Origin: Pseudomaricurvus alkylphenolicus
GTDB taxonomy: Bacteria > Pseudomonadota > Gammaproteobacteria > Pseudomonadales > Cellvibrionaceae
NCBI RefSeq assembly: GCF_011683955.1
Contig: NZ_JAAQPI010000016.1
Location: 62,001 to 126,000 of the forward strand
Reading direction: 5' to 3'
Length of the DNA: 64,000 nucleotides
A program made the position numbers and the translations under genes. The notes beneath the pieces were generated by a model. The model made no database searches and was not told the DNA's origin. It saw only the letters and a list, made by a program, of their open reading frames with translations. Numbering within the stretch: the stretch's first letter is position 1; each line of letters begins with the position of its first letter. This document shows, in pieces, positions 32,598 to 40,519 of this stretch.

Positions 32598-34075
32598 CCA
32601 TGCAAACGAGGAGCATCCAGCTCGGCGGAGGCGTCGACGGCACCAGTCCGGCATCGAGCATGCACCCGAGCCGGCTCCGGTTAGGGTTGAACATCGAACC
32701 CAAGCCTGGCGGTGGCATTCGAAGATTGCTCGGGTACACCGAATTCGATCCAAACCCGATTCCGGGTGAAGGTCCGGTTCGCGGTGTCTGGCTATACAAC
32801 GGCAAGGTCTACGGGTTCCGCAATGCGGTGGGCGGTGCCACCTGTGTCATGCACTCGTCGACGGGTTCGGGATGGACTGAAGTAAAAGCCGGGCTATCCC
32901 CCGACGGTACCTACCGCTTCGTGAACTATGCCTTCTCTGGCACCAAGAAGATGTATGGCGCCAGCGGCACGCACCAAGCCTTTGAGTTCGACGGCACGAC
33001 CTGGACTGATGTTTCGACAGGGATGCCAACGGACACGCCCAGCGAGATCTGGGCGCACAAGAATCACCTGGTGCTTTCGTTTGACAATTCGACACAGATT
33101 TCACCGGTTGGCGCGCCTACCGGATCCTGGACACTGAGATCCGATGCCACCGAATTGCTGATGCGCGACACGGTCACCGGTTATTCCACCATGCCCAATG
33201 GCTCACTGGGGATTTACACCGCCACCAGCATTGTGCTCCTGGCAGGCACCAGCTTTGACGATTGGGTCGCCTCTGAGATGGTCGAGTACGGCAACAACGC
33301 CGGCGCCATGGCGGGCACCATCCAGGCGATGGGCTCGAATATCCGCTTTGTCGACAGTCGCGGCGTTACCGACTTTGCGCGATCGCAGTCCAACTCGGAT
33401 TTCTACGAGTCGATCATCTCTCACGACATGGACAAAACCATTGAGGGCCGCTGGGGCAGGGCAATTGCCTCAACGGTCGTGCGCGAGAAGGGGCAGTACC
33501 GGGTGTTCTTCTCCGATGGATCTGGCCTGATTCTGGTGTTCAACGGCCCTGAAGTCATGATCACACCGTTGCAATGGCCCGATGTGGTTCGCTGTGTCGT
33601 CAACACCGAAGACAGTTCGGGCACCGAGGTCATCTACTTCGGTACCGACGATGGCAAAGTCTATCAGATGGAAAGCGGCCGCAGCTTTGGCGGCGAGGCC
33701 ATTCGAGCCGTTGCCGCGCCAGCCTACTGGCATCAGGACGCGAAATCACAGATCAAGCGGTATCGACGGCTGTGGCTGGACCTGGGCAAAACCGGCAACA
33801 ACAGTCTCACGGTCATGCCGCGGTATATCACCGACACGGCTGAAATTCCCTCAGCATCAAGCCCGACGGTTTCCAAATCGGGTGCAACCCTTGGCTCGGC
33901 CATCCTTGGCAAGGCCATCTTGGGCGGATTGCCCATCAATGACGGATTTCTCGACTTGCAGGGGCGGGGCGAGTGGATGACGTTCTATCTCGAATCCAAC
34001 ACGACTGATGAAGAGCCCTGGGAGCTGGACGGCTACACCGTCGACTACCTACCAGGCAAGAAACGGAGAGCGTAA
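32594..34075 (+). CDS. Tail hub/stabilisation protein, P22 gp10-like (493 aa)
   Basis: Beta-propeller-like repeats (VRGVWLYNGKVYGFRNAVGG, YRFVNYAFSGTKKMYGASG in parts, IWAHKNHLVLSF, VFFSDGSGLILVFNG) match the P22 gp10 kind of packaged-DNA stabilisation and tail-nozzle protein. ATGA-coupled to the adaptor gene. It should close the portal and carry the fibres. Confidence 0.72.
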   Translation: MTMQTRSIQLGGGVDGTSPASSMHPSRLRLGLNIEPKPGGGIRRLLGYTEFDPNPIPGEGPVRGVWLYNGKVYGFRNAVGGATCVMHSSTGSGWTEVKAGLSPDGTYRFVNYAFSGTKKMYGASGTHQAFEFDGTTWTDVSTGMPTDTPSEIWAHKNHLVLSFDNSTQISPVGAPTGSWTLRSDATELLMRDTVTGYSTMPNGSLGIYTATSIVLLAGTSFDDWVASEMVEYGNNAGAMAGTIQAMGSNIRFVDSRGVTDFARSQSNSDFYESIISHDMDKTIEGRWGRAIASTVVREKGQYRVFFSDGSGLILVFNGPEVMITPLQWPDVVRCVVNTEDSSGTEVIYFGTDDGKVYQMESGRSFGGEAIRAVAAPAYWHQDAKSQIKRYRRLWLDLGKTGNNSLTVMPRYITDTAEIPSASSPTVSKSGATLGSAILGKAILGGLPINDGFLDLQGRGEWMTFYLESNTTDEEPWELDGYTVDYLPGKKRRA

Positions 34076-34810
34076 ATGGCAGGTTATCAAAATAGCAAGG
34101 TCAATGAGCTTGACGTCATTGCCGCAGAGGACCTTGAGGCCGTAGAGGCGGGCGACGCTGAGCTGGACGCCGCCAAGATAAATAACGTCTCCAGTCCAAC
34201 CGTCGGCAATCTTCCGGTGCTGACTGCGGGCGGCGGGCTTACTGACAGTGGCCAGGCGCTGCCTGGAGGTTCGCTCGTGGGCACCACTGGCGCTCAGAAA
34301 CTGGAGGATAAGGAGCTTAAAGGGGCGTCGCTCTCCGACCTGAGCGAAGACCACAAGTACAATTTCGTCACTTCCGAGCTGACTGCTGACCGCAACGTTA
34401 CCTTGCCAGTATTGGCTGCTAACGACACCTTCGTTTTTCTTGGAATCGCCAATGCTTTCACAGGCAATAACACGCACGGCGGGACTGAAACCTTTAACAA
34501 AAAGGTCACGCTGAACGAAGCGGTTGCCGAGAAAGTTCACGCGATCACAGGCACAAACCCGGATTTAGACCCCGCCAACGGCCTCATTCAAACCTGGGCG
34601 TTAACAGCGAATCAGTCTCCGGTGGATGCCATTGAAGATGGCGAGCACATTACGCTTATGATCGATGACGGGTCCGCCTACGAAGTCACTTGGCCCACGA
34701 TAACGTGGATTGGCGGCGCAGCCCCAGATTTGGCCACGACCGGTTATACCGTTGTCGAACTTTGGAAAGTGGGTTCCACCTTGTACGGGGTCCACGTCGG
34801 TAATGCTTAA
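34076..34810 (+). CDS. Tail-fibre-type protein (244 aa)
   Basis: The N-terminal part (ELDVIAAEDLEAVEAGDAELDAAKINNV in parts, LPVLTAGGGLTDSGQALPGG) looks like a virion-anchor and shaft, and the C-terminal 100 residues look beta-rich (EDGEHITLMIDDGSAYEVTWP). It begins directly behind the tail hub stop. Fibre function inferred from composition and position. Confidence 0.6.
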   Translation: MAGYQNSKVNELDVIAAEDLEAVEAGDAELDAAKINNVSSPTVGNLPVLTAGGGLTDSGQALPGGSLVGTTGAQKLEDKELKGASLSDLSEDHKYNFVTSELTADRNVTLPVLAANDTFVFLGIANAFTGNNTHGGTETFNKKVTLNEAVAEKVHAITGTNPDLDPANGLIQTWALTANQSPVDAIEDGEHITLMIDDGSAYEVTWPTITWIGGAAPDLATTGYTVVELWKVGSTLYGVHVGNA

Positions 34811-35507
34811 ACATCGCATGCTTAGGGGCAGTAATGGGGTTGATCCCGTTCAGTTCGGTGGCGGCGTGGTCAATGCCTTTACCGCTGACGCCAACACCAC
34901 GTTTACTCAGACTCTCAGCGGCGACACGCTGGGCGGCCTGCAAGAGGGCGACATTGTCGTTGTCTGGGCGGTTCAAACCGATTCAGGCAGTTCAACCAAT
35001 CCCCTAAGCTTCAACACCTCGGGCTATACGGTCGTCAATAACGGCCACGCCAACGATACGATCGATACCTTTGGTCTGGTGGGCTACAAGGTCATGGGTG
35101 CAACCCCTGACACCGATGTGGTGATCAATAAGAGCGGAACGCTCGACGATTACGCCATTGGGGTGCAGTACTTCCGAGGCGTGAACACTGTTGGTTCCTC
35201 TTCCGTAAGTGGTGGCATTAACGGGGTGGATGGAAGTTCCGCAAATGCGACCCCCAGCAAAGACGGCTCAGCCATCAGTTTCGGCATCTTGGGCGGTTGG
35301 AATCATCTCTCCGTCTCCACCTACACCATGAGCGGATTCACCGTGCAAAGCGACGCAGCCGACAGTGGCAACGCAGCGGTGGCCGTGGGCACCAGCTATT
35401 ACGAGTGGACCTACGGCGAAGGGACCATCAACGGTACCTGGCTCTACGGCGGTGGCGATAACACCGGTAATTCACGTCTCTACGGCTACATCATTCTGGA
35501 GCCTTAA
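34803..35507 (+). CDS. Tail-fibre-type protein, Gly/Ser/Thr-rich (234 aa)
   Basis: Overlaps the previous gene by eight bases. Beta-rich throughout (TFTQTLSGDTLGGLQEGD, VIVVWAVQTDSG-like, LYGYIILEP). It could form the tip of the fibre built with the preceding product. The start may be ATG 34818. No precise family. Confidence 0.58.
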   Translation: MLKHRMLRGSNGVDPVQFGGGVVNAFTADANTTFTQTLSGDTLGGLQEGDIVVVWAVQTDSGSSTNPLSFNTSGYTVVNNGHANDTIDTFGLVGYKVMGATPDTDVVINKSGTLDDYAIGVQYFRGVNTVGSSSVSGGINGVDGSSANATPSKDGSAISFGILGGWNHLSVSTYTMSGFTVQSDAADSGNAAVAVGTSYYEWTYGEGTINGTWLYGGGDNTGNSRLYGYIILEP

Positions 35508-36020
35508 ATGTATTTGAAAAACGATAACGGGCAAATTACTTACCCATACACCCTGGCTCAGCTCAGGAAAGACACGCCTGGCGTTTCACTGCCGGACAAG
35601 CCGCGCAAGGAATCACTGGAGTCGCGCGGCGTGTTTGAGGTGGTTGCAACGCCTCGCCCCGACGGTGATGTGGTCAGCGAAACCACACCGGTCTTCGAAG
35701 ATGGTGCGTGGAAGCAGGCCTGGGATGTGCGGTCGCATACGGTTGAAGAGAAAACCATCCTCATTCAGCGCCAGGTCCAGGCACGCTTGGACGACTTCGC
35801 CAAGACTCGCCACTACAACAGCATTCTCTCGGCCTGTTCTTACGCTGGCTCCACGGTACAGAAGTTCGCGGACGAGGCGGCCTACTGTGTCTTCTTGAGG
35901 GATCAGACCTGGGCAAAAGCCGACGAGATCCTGGGCGACGTGAGAGCCGGCAGCCGCGCAATGCCAGCCGGTATCGAGGACATCGAAGCCGAACTGCCAG
36001 CCATGGCCTGGCCTACCTAA
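35508..36020 (+). CDS. DUF4376-type tail-fibre accessory protein (170 aa)
   Basis: The C-terminal part (VQARLDDFAKTRHYNSILS, CSYAGSTVQKFADEAAYC, LRDQTWAKADEIL) matches DUF4376, which is common at the end of phage tail-fibre chaperone-like proteins. The N-terminus starts MYLKNDNGQITYPYTLAQLR. Directly follows the fibre genes. Confidence 0.72.
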   Translation: MYLKNDNGQITYPYTLAQLRKDTPGVSLPDKPRKESLESRGVFEVVATPRPDGDVVSETTPVFEDGAWKQAWDVRSHTVEEKTILIQRQVQARLDDFAKTRHYNSILSACSYAGSTVQKFADEAAYCVFLRDQTWAKADEILGDVRAGSRAMPAGIEDIEAELPAMAWPT

Positions 36021-36054
36021 CAACCCTCTGTTGTGAATCAAAGGATATAACTCT

Positions 36055-38001
36055 ATGGGACTGCTTAATCCGCAGGCGCCAGGCGCGCCTAAGCCGGTAT
36101 CAGTGAACATTCCTGATTACAACGTCAGCAAGAATTCCACTGTCCAGCATCAGATGAACAACATCCTCAACGAGGACTCCCCGCTAATGAAGACCTCTCG
36201 GTCTCAGGGCGAACGCACTGCTCAATCTCGTGGATTATTGAACACGAATATTGCGGCTCAAACGTCCATGGGTGAAATGATCCGCAACGCCATGCCGATG
36301 GCACAGCAGGATGCGGGCACCTACGCGAGCTTTGATGCAACGAAATATAAGGCTCAGCTGGATAACGTCTTCAATATCCAGGATTTCCGCCACAACATTG
36401 CCCGAGACAACAACAGCGCGATTAACGATCGAACCACGGGCTTGCTATTGCAGCGCGATCAGAACGAATTCACCGCGTCTCAAAATGACCTGAATCGAGA
36501 GCATCAGAGTACAGAAGCTGCCTTGGGTCGGTCGCACGAATTGGATCTGCAAGGCAACGACACCGCCAATGAGATTCGTCTGCAGGAAATGCGCGGCGAT
36601 CAGGCGATGGAGCAGCAGGAATCGCAAAATCGCTTTACTGCCACGGAAAACCAAGCCAATCGGGCTCACGAAGGCGGCTTGCTGACTCGAACCCAGGCGT
36701 TTGAAGGCAGCGAGAATGCAAGAAACCGTGCACACGACCAGGCACTGCAACAGGGTTCGCAGCAGCACCAGGCCACTCAGTCCGCACTGGATCGTGCCCA
36801 ACAAGCCCAATTGGCCGGCGAAGAGCGGGCCTTGACCCGTGAACAAGCGGCCCTTGATCGTCAGCAGCAGCTGGGCATCACTGACCGCGAGATTGCGGCA
36901 CGACTGAACCTGAGTGAGCAGGAGTACCAGCAGCAGTCTCAACTGGCGGAGCAAAACAACCGTTTTCAGGCCGCGCAACAAGAAGTCATCAACGCGCACC
37001 AGGCACAGCAATCCGGATTGGATCGCACCCTACAGCGTGACTTGTCCGATGACGAAATTGCCGCCCGCTTGGAGCTGAGCCGCGAGGAATACCAAAACCA
37101 GCGCGGATTGGCTGAGCAATCTGACGGATTTCAAACCGCACGTGATCAGGTACTACAGACCTTCGAAGCTGAGCAGACCCGTCTGGGTCGTGAGCATGAG
37201 AGCCGCATCCAGTCAACCGAGCTTGCTCATCAGAGTGCCGAACGCGCCGAGGATCGCCAGTTCGAAGCCAGGGAAAGTCTGGCCGGACGCGAGCACGAGC
37301 GTAGCTTGCAAGAGCAGGATCAGACTTTCCGCTCCAGAGAGGCTGACGCCGATCGAGCGTTCCAGGCCGATGAAAATCTCGCTGGCCGTGAGCATGAGAC
37401 GACGTTGCAACAACAGGATCAAACCTTCCGATCTGGAGAGGCTGAAGCCGATAGAGCGTTCCAGTCTGCCGAAAATCTCGCGGGTCGTGAGCACGACAGA
37501 GGTATGCAGGGCGATGAGTTTGCATTCCGTTCTGGCGAATCCGAAGCGGACCGTGCCTTCGATCGCGAGCAAAACGAGCAAGATCGCACCTTCGAAGCCG
37601 AACGCCAAGAAGACCAGCAAGCCTGGGAATCCGGCACTCGCTGGGCGGAGTTGCAGCACGAAGCCGCCGCAGGCGCTGCTCAGCGCGCTCATGAGTCCGA
37701 GCAATCACAGCTTGAACGAGAGGCTCAGCGCCAGGATACGATCGATACGCAGTTGGCCGGCATGTTCGCGACTCAGCAGGGCGCACGAGCTGATATTGCT
37801 TCAGCCGATCTCAAGATCTCTACGAAAAACCAAATGCTGGACGATTTGGACCGTCAGTTTGTGAATGACCTGGCCGCCTGGTCGGACTTGCTCAACATCG
37901 AAATTGATGAAGGGTTTATGGACAATTACGGGCCTCAGACGCCGCAGTTTAGCCCCGGGCTGTTGACTCAATCGCAAGTTAACGCGGCGATGGGTGCTTG
38001 A
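36055..38001 (+). CDS. Internal virion protein with charged coiled-coil repeats (648 aa)
   Basis: Nearly all helical and very rich in Gln, Glu, Arg, Ala. Residues 407-505 are three tandem 33-residue units that begin with (E/N)LAGREHE and end with DRAFQ. Further weaker copies lie before and after. AGGA precedes the ATG. It heads the cluster of ejection-type proteins and may form a long helical fibre inside the head or the injection tube. No named family. Confidence 0.65.
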   Translation: MGLLNPQAPGAPKPVSVNIPDYNVSKNSTVQHQMNNILNEDSPLMKTSRSQGERTAQSRGLLNTNIAAQTSMGEMIRNAMPMAQQDAGTYASFDATKYKAQLDNVFNIQDFRHNIARDNNSAINDRTTGLLLQRDQNEFTASQNDLNREHQSTEAALGRSHELDLQGNDTANEIRLQEMRGDQAMEQQESQNRFTATENQANRAHEGGLLTRTQAFEGSENARNRAHDQALQQGSQQHQATQSALDRAQQAQLAGEERALTREQAALDRQQQLGITDREIAARLNLSEQEYQQQSQLAEQNNRFQAAQQEVINAHQAQQSGLDRTLQRDLSDDEIAARLELSREEYQNQRGLAEQSDGFQTARDQVLQTFEAEQTRLGREHESRIQSTELAHQSAERAEDRQFEARESLAGREHERSLQEQDQTFRSREADADRAFQADENLAGREHETTLQQQDQTFRSGEAEADRAFQSAENLAGREHDRGMQGDEFAFRSGESEADRAFDREQNEQDRTFEAERQEDQQAWESGTRWAELQHEAAAGAAQRAHESEQSQLEREAQRQDTIDTQLAGMFATQQGARADIASADLKISTKNQMLDDLDRQFVNDLAAWSDLLNIEIDEGFMDNYGPQTPQFSPGLLTQSQVNAAMGA

Positions 38002-38414
38002 TGTACGCCTCTATCGCTCAACTCGAAGAGGTTCTGGCGCTGTGCCACAAGGCTCAGCAGCTGTCCGATACGCACGGCGGGATGCCGGTTAATGTGGAGA
38101 AGGCCAGGGAAAGCCTTCGCTTTTTCATCTGTGATCCGCACAGTTTGGTGCTCTACAACGGTACCGCGGTGTTGATCGCGCAGGCGGCACCGTCCTGGTG
38201 TCGCGACGGCTACATGATTGTTAATCATTTGGTTTACGCCGACAAAAATGGCTTGCCATTAATCCGGGAATACCTTCGCTGGGCCAAGGGGTTTCCCGGC
38301 CACAACGATATTTTTTTGGGCACCTCCTACGGCGGTGAAAAGGGCGAGCGAGCCGAAACACTCTTCTCAAAACTTGGACTCAAGCGCGTAGGCGCGCAAC
38401 ACAAGGTGATCTAA
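38001..38414 (+). CDS. GNAT-like acetyltransferase in the virion cluster (137 aa)
   Basis: The order of elements (SLVLYNGTAVLIAQAAPSW, YMIVNHLVYADKNGLPLIREYLRWA in parts, FLGTSYGG, ETLFSKLGLKRVG) suits a compact GNAT fold ending in the usual late strand before the C-terminus. Podoviruses often have a small acetyltransferase between internal virion genes. Acceptor unknown; the acetyl-CoA loop is not sharp. Confidence 0.5.
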   Translation: MYASIAQLEEVLALCHKAQQLSDTHGGMPVNVEKARESLRFFICDPHSLVLYNGTAVLIAQAAPSWCRDGYMIVNHLVYADKNGLPLIREYLRWAKGFPGHNDIFLGTSYGGEKGERAETLFSKLGLKRVGAQHKVI

Positions 38415-39329
38415 ATGCAGGCAATTCCAGCGGTAGTAAAAGCGGTGGGTGTCGCGATGTCCGCGAAGGCGGTTTACGACGGTTTGAAAGAGGGAAACTT
38501 GCTTCAGGCCACCATTGGCGCCGTCGGTGCGTACTACGGCGTGACCAATTTTGGCTCTACCGTCGCAACGCAGACGGCGACGGACGCAGGAACCAAGGCC
38601 GCGGAACAAGCCGCTGGCGCTGCGACGATGGAGGCAGGCGCTGAACAAGCATCCAAGGTCGTTGAGGCGGTCACCGGTAACGCGGCAGAGACCGCTACCG
38701 ACTTGGCTGGCGATGCCGCCAATTCAGCCATAACGAACGGTGCGGCGCCCATTGAAGAAGCGCAAGGCTTGATCAAAGGCAATTTGCACGGCGCCAATCC
38801 GGCAGAGCTGGGCGAATCTCTGAACGCCGCGAACAACAATGGTGCTTCAGGCGGCTTACTGAACCCGAAGCCCAACGGTGCTGAGATGGTCGGCGACGCC
38901 ACTGAAGCTGCGAACAATGGTGCCGGAGCACCAGCCGCACCAGGTAGCGCACCCGCTGCGTCTGGCGGGTCCAGTGATTCGTTTGGCGTGATGCAAAGAA
39001 ATCGAAACCCTGTTGGTTTCGACAACGCGCCCACCGGTCAAGACATGATTGACGAAACCTACAACGCCGGTCGCTATGGCGATGCCGCAGTAGAGGCGGT
39101 CCGAAATCCACCACAGGGGAACGGTCTGCTCTCCGACGCTCACCAATGGATGAAAGACAATCCCGTACTGGCTTCTACTGGCATGCAGATGGCGGGCGGA
39201 CTCTTGCAAGGCTATGCCCAATACAAAGAACAGAAAGAAGCCGAGAGAGACGCAGACCGTTCACGCCGCCGCCGGGGGCAGTGGGGAACCTCCTACAACA
39301 ACAATTATCGCGCTCGCACACGAGGTTAA
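38415..39329 (+). CDS. Ala/Gly/Asn-rich internal virion protein (304 aa)
   Basis: N-terminal hydrophobic stretch (about 5-50, VVKAVGVAMSAKAV, LLQATIGAVGAYYGV), low-complexity middle (AAGAATMEAGAEQASK; NNGASGG), basic end (RSRRRRGQWGTS). These features suit a DNA ejection protein that inserts into the membrane. No named family. Confidence 0.6.
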   Translation: MQAIPAVVKAVGVAMSAKAVYDGLKEGNLLQATIGAVGAYYGVTNFGSTVATQTATDAGTKAAEQAAGAATMEAGAEQASKVVEAVTGNAAETATDLAGDAANSAITNGAAPIEEAQGLIKGNLHGANPAELGESLNAANNNGASGGLLNPKPNGAEMVGDATEAANNGAGAPAAPGSAPAASGGSSDSFGVMQRNRNPVGFDNAPTGQDMIDETYNAGRYGDAAVEAVRNPPQGNGLLSDAHQWMKDNPVLASTGMQMAGGLLQGYAQYKEQKEAERDADRSRRRRGQWGTSYNNNYRARTRG

Positions 39330-39332
39330 GTC

Positions 39333-39824
39333 ATGGATCAAATGCAACAGATGGGTGGTGCCGGTACCGCAGCAGAAGCGGCCGAAAGTCTCACGCCTGA
39401 GCAAATGGAGCAATACAAACGCGGTTTTCAGATCGGCCAAAAGCTGCTCTACGACCAAGGCCGTTTAGTGAAATTTGGTAAGGCCGCACAAAAAGATCCC
39501 ATCATGGGGCTGGCGGGCACCATTGTTCTGGTGCTCGGAAAAATTGAAGAAGGCTTAGGCGAGCTGGACATCCCTGTATTGCTTCTTTTGGGCGTGACGC
39601 TGATGAGTGACATTGCCGAAGCCTTCAAGGAAGTTGGCGCGGTTGAACTGTCCGGCGAACAGGTTCAGCAAGCCTTGGAGCAGGCCATCGGCATGTGGCT
39701 TCGCAAAGCTGGCAACCGTTATTCCGAAGAACAAATCACCGGCCAGCCTGGACAACAACAGCAACCGCAGCAACAACCAGCCGCGCCACAGGGCAGTGGC
39801 GGTCTGCTTACCGGGAGGGCGTAA
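39333..39824 (+). CDS. Internal virion protein with two hydrophobic segments (163 aa)
   Basis: Hydrophobic segments at about residues 57-70 (IMGLAGTIVLVLGK) and 81-93 (IPVLLLLGVTLMS), with a Gln/Pro-rich tail (PGQQQQPQQQPAAP). Position inside the ejection-protein cluster suggests it inserts into the cell envelope during DNA entry. Confidence 0.6.
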   Translation: MDQMQQMGGAGTAAEAAESLTPEQMEQYKRGFQIGQKLLYDQGRLVKFGKAAQKDPIMGLAGTIVLVLGKIEEGLGELDIPVLLLLGVTLMSDIAEAFKEVGAVELSGEQVQQALEQAIGMWLRKAGNRYSEEQITGQPGQQQQPQQQPAAPQGSGGLLTGRA

Positions 39825-39826
39825 TC

Positions 39827-40516
39827 ATGGGTAGAGGTTTGTTACTGGGCACCATTGGTAAGGCCATGGAAGTGGCCGGCTCCACGTATCGCGACATTGC
39901 CATCTCGGAAGGGCGAATGGCGTTCCAGCGGGAAATGGCGGATCAGAATCGGCAAAACCAGATCGAGGACCGGAACTTTGCGCACGATAGCCGGATGGAA
40001 GTTGCCAAACTGGACCAGCAGAATCGCAAGGAATTCGCTGGCGTGCAGCTGGAGAACAGCAAGGCTGTTGCTGACCATAAACACGGTTTGGAGGTGGGCC
40101 GGACCCAAGCTGAACGCGATGCCAATAGGGGTCGGTTTACGACTCATACTGACGATAAAGGCGTTACCTACCAGACAGACGGCCACACGAATGAACAAAG
40201 CGTTCTTCGCGATCCGGCCAAAAGACGTGGGCAGAACGCCGCCATGCGCTGGCATAACACAGCTGATAATCCGATCTTTGTCACAGACCCCTCGGATGAT
40301 TCAAAGCAAATCGAGGCGATGCCTCAGTACAACGATGATGGTCGAACCCGGCTCATTAATCTCTCGACAGGCAAGGTAATAGAGGATCGCGCCTCTAGGG
40401 TTACCTCTGAGGAATCTAGGTTGATCGAACAGCTCAAACAAAACCCTAATAACAGCCGCTTTTCAGACGAAGAGCTACTGCAGGGTTTGCGCGCACATAT
40501 GGCTCAGGGCAGATAA
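39827..40516 (+). CDS. Internal virion-type helical protein (229 aa)
   Basis: Start with a short hydrophobic segment (LLLGTIGKAMEVAG), then Gln/Asn/Arg-rich helices (about 25-105). GGGAGG precedes the ATG. It lies three bases before the giant gene. No named family. Confidence 0.6.
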   Translation: MGRGLLLGTIGKAMEVAGSTYRDIAISEGRMAFQREMADQNRQNQIEDRNFAHDSRMEVAKLDQQNRKEFAGVQLENSKAVADHKHGLEVGRTQAERDANRGRFTTHTDDKGVTYQTDGHTNEQSVLRDPAKRRGQNAAMRWHNTADNPIFVTDPSDDSKQIEAMPQYNDDGRTRLINLSTGKVIEDRASRVTSEESRLIEQLKQNPNNSRFSDEELLQGLRAHMAQGR

Positions 40517-40519
40517 CCA

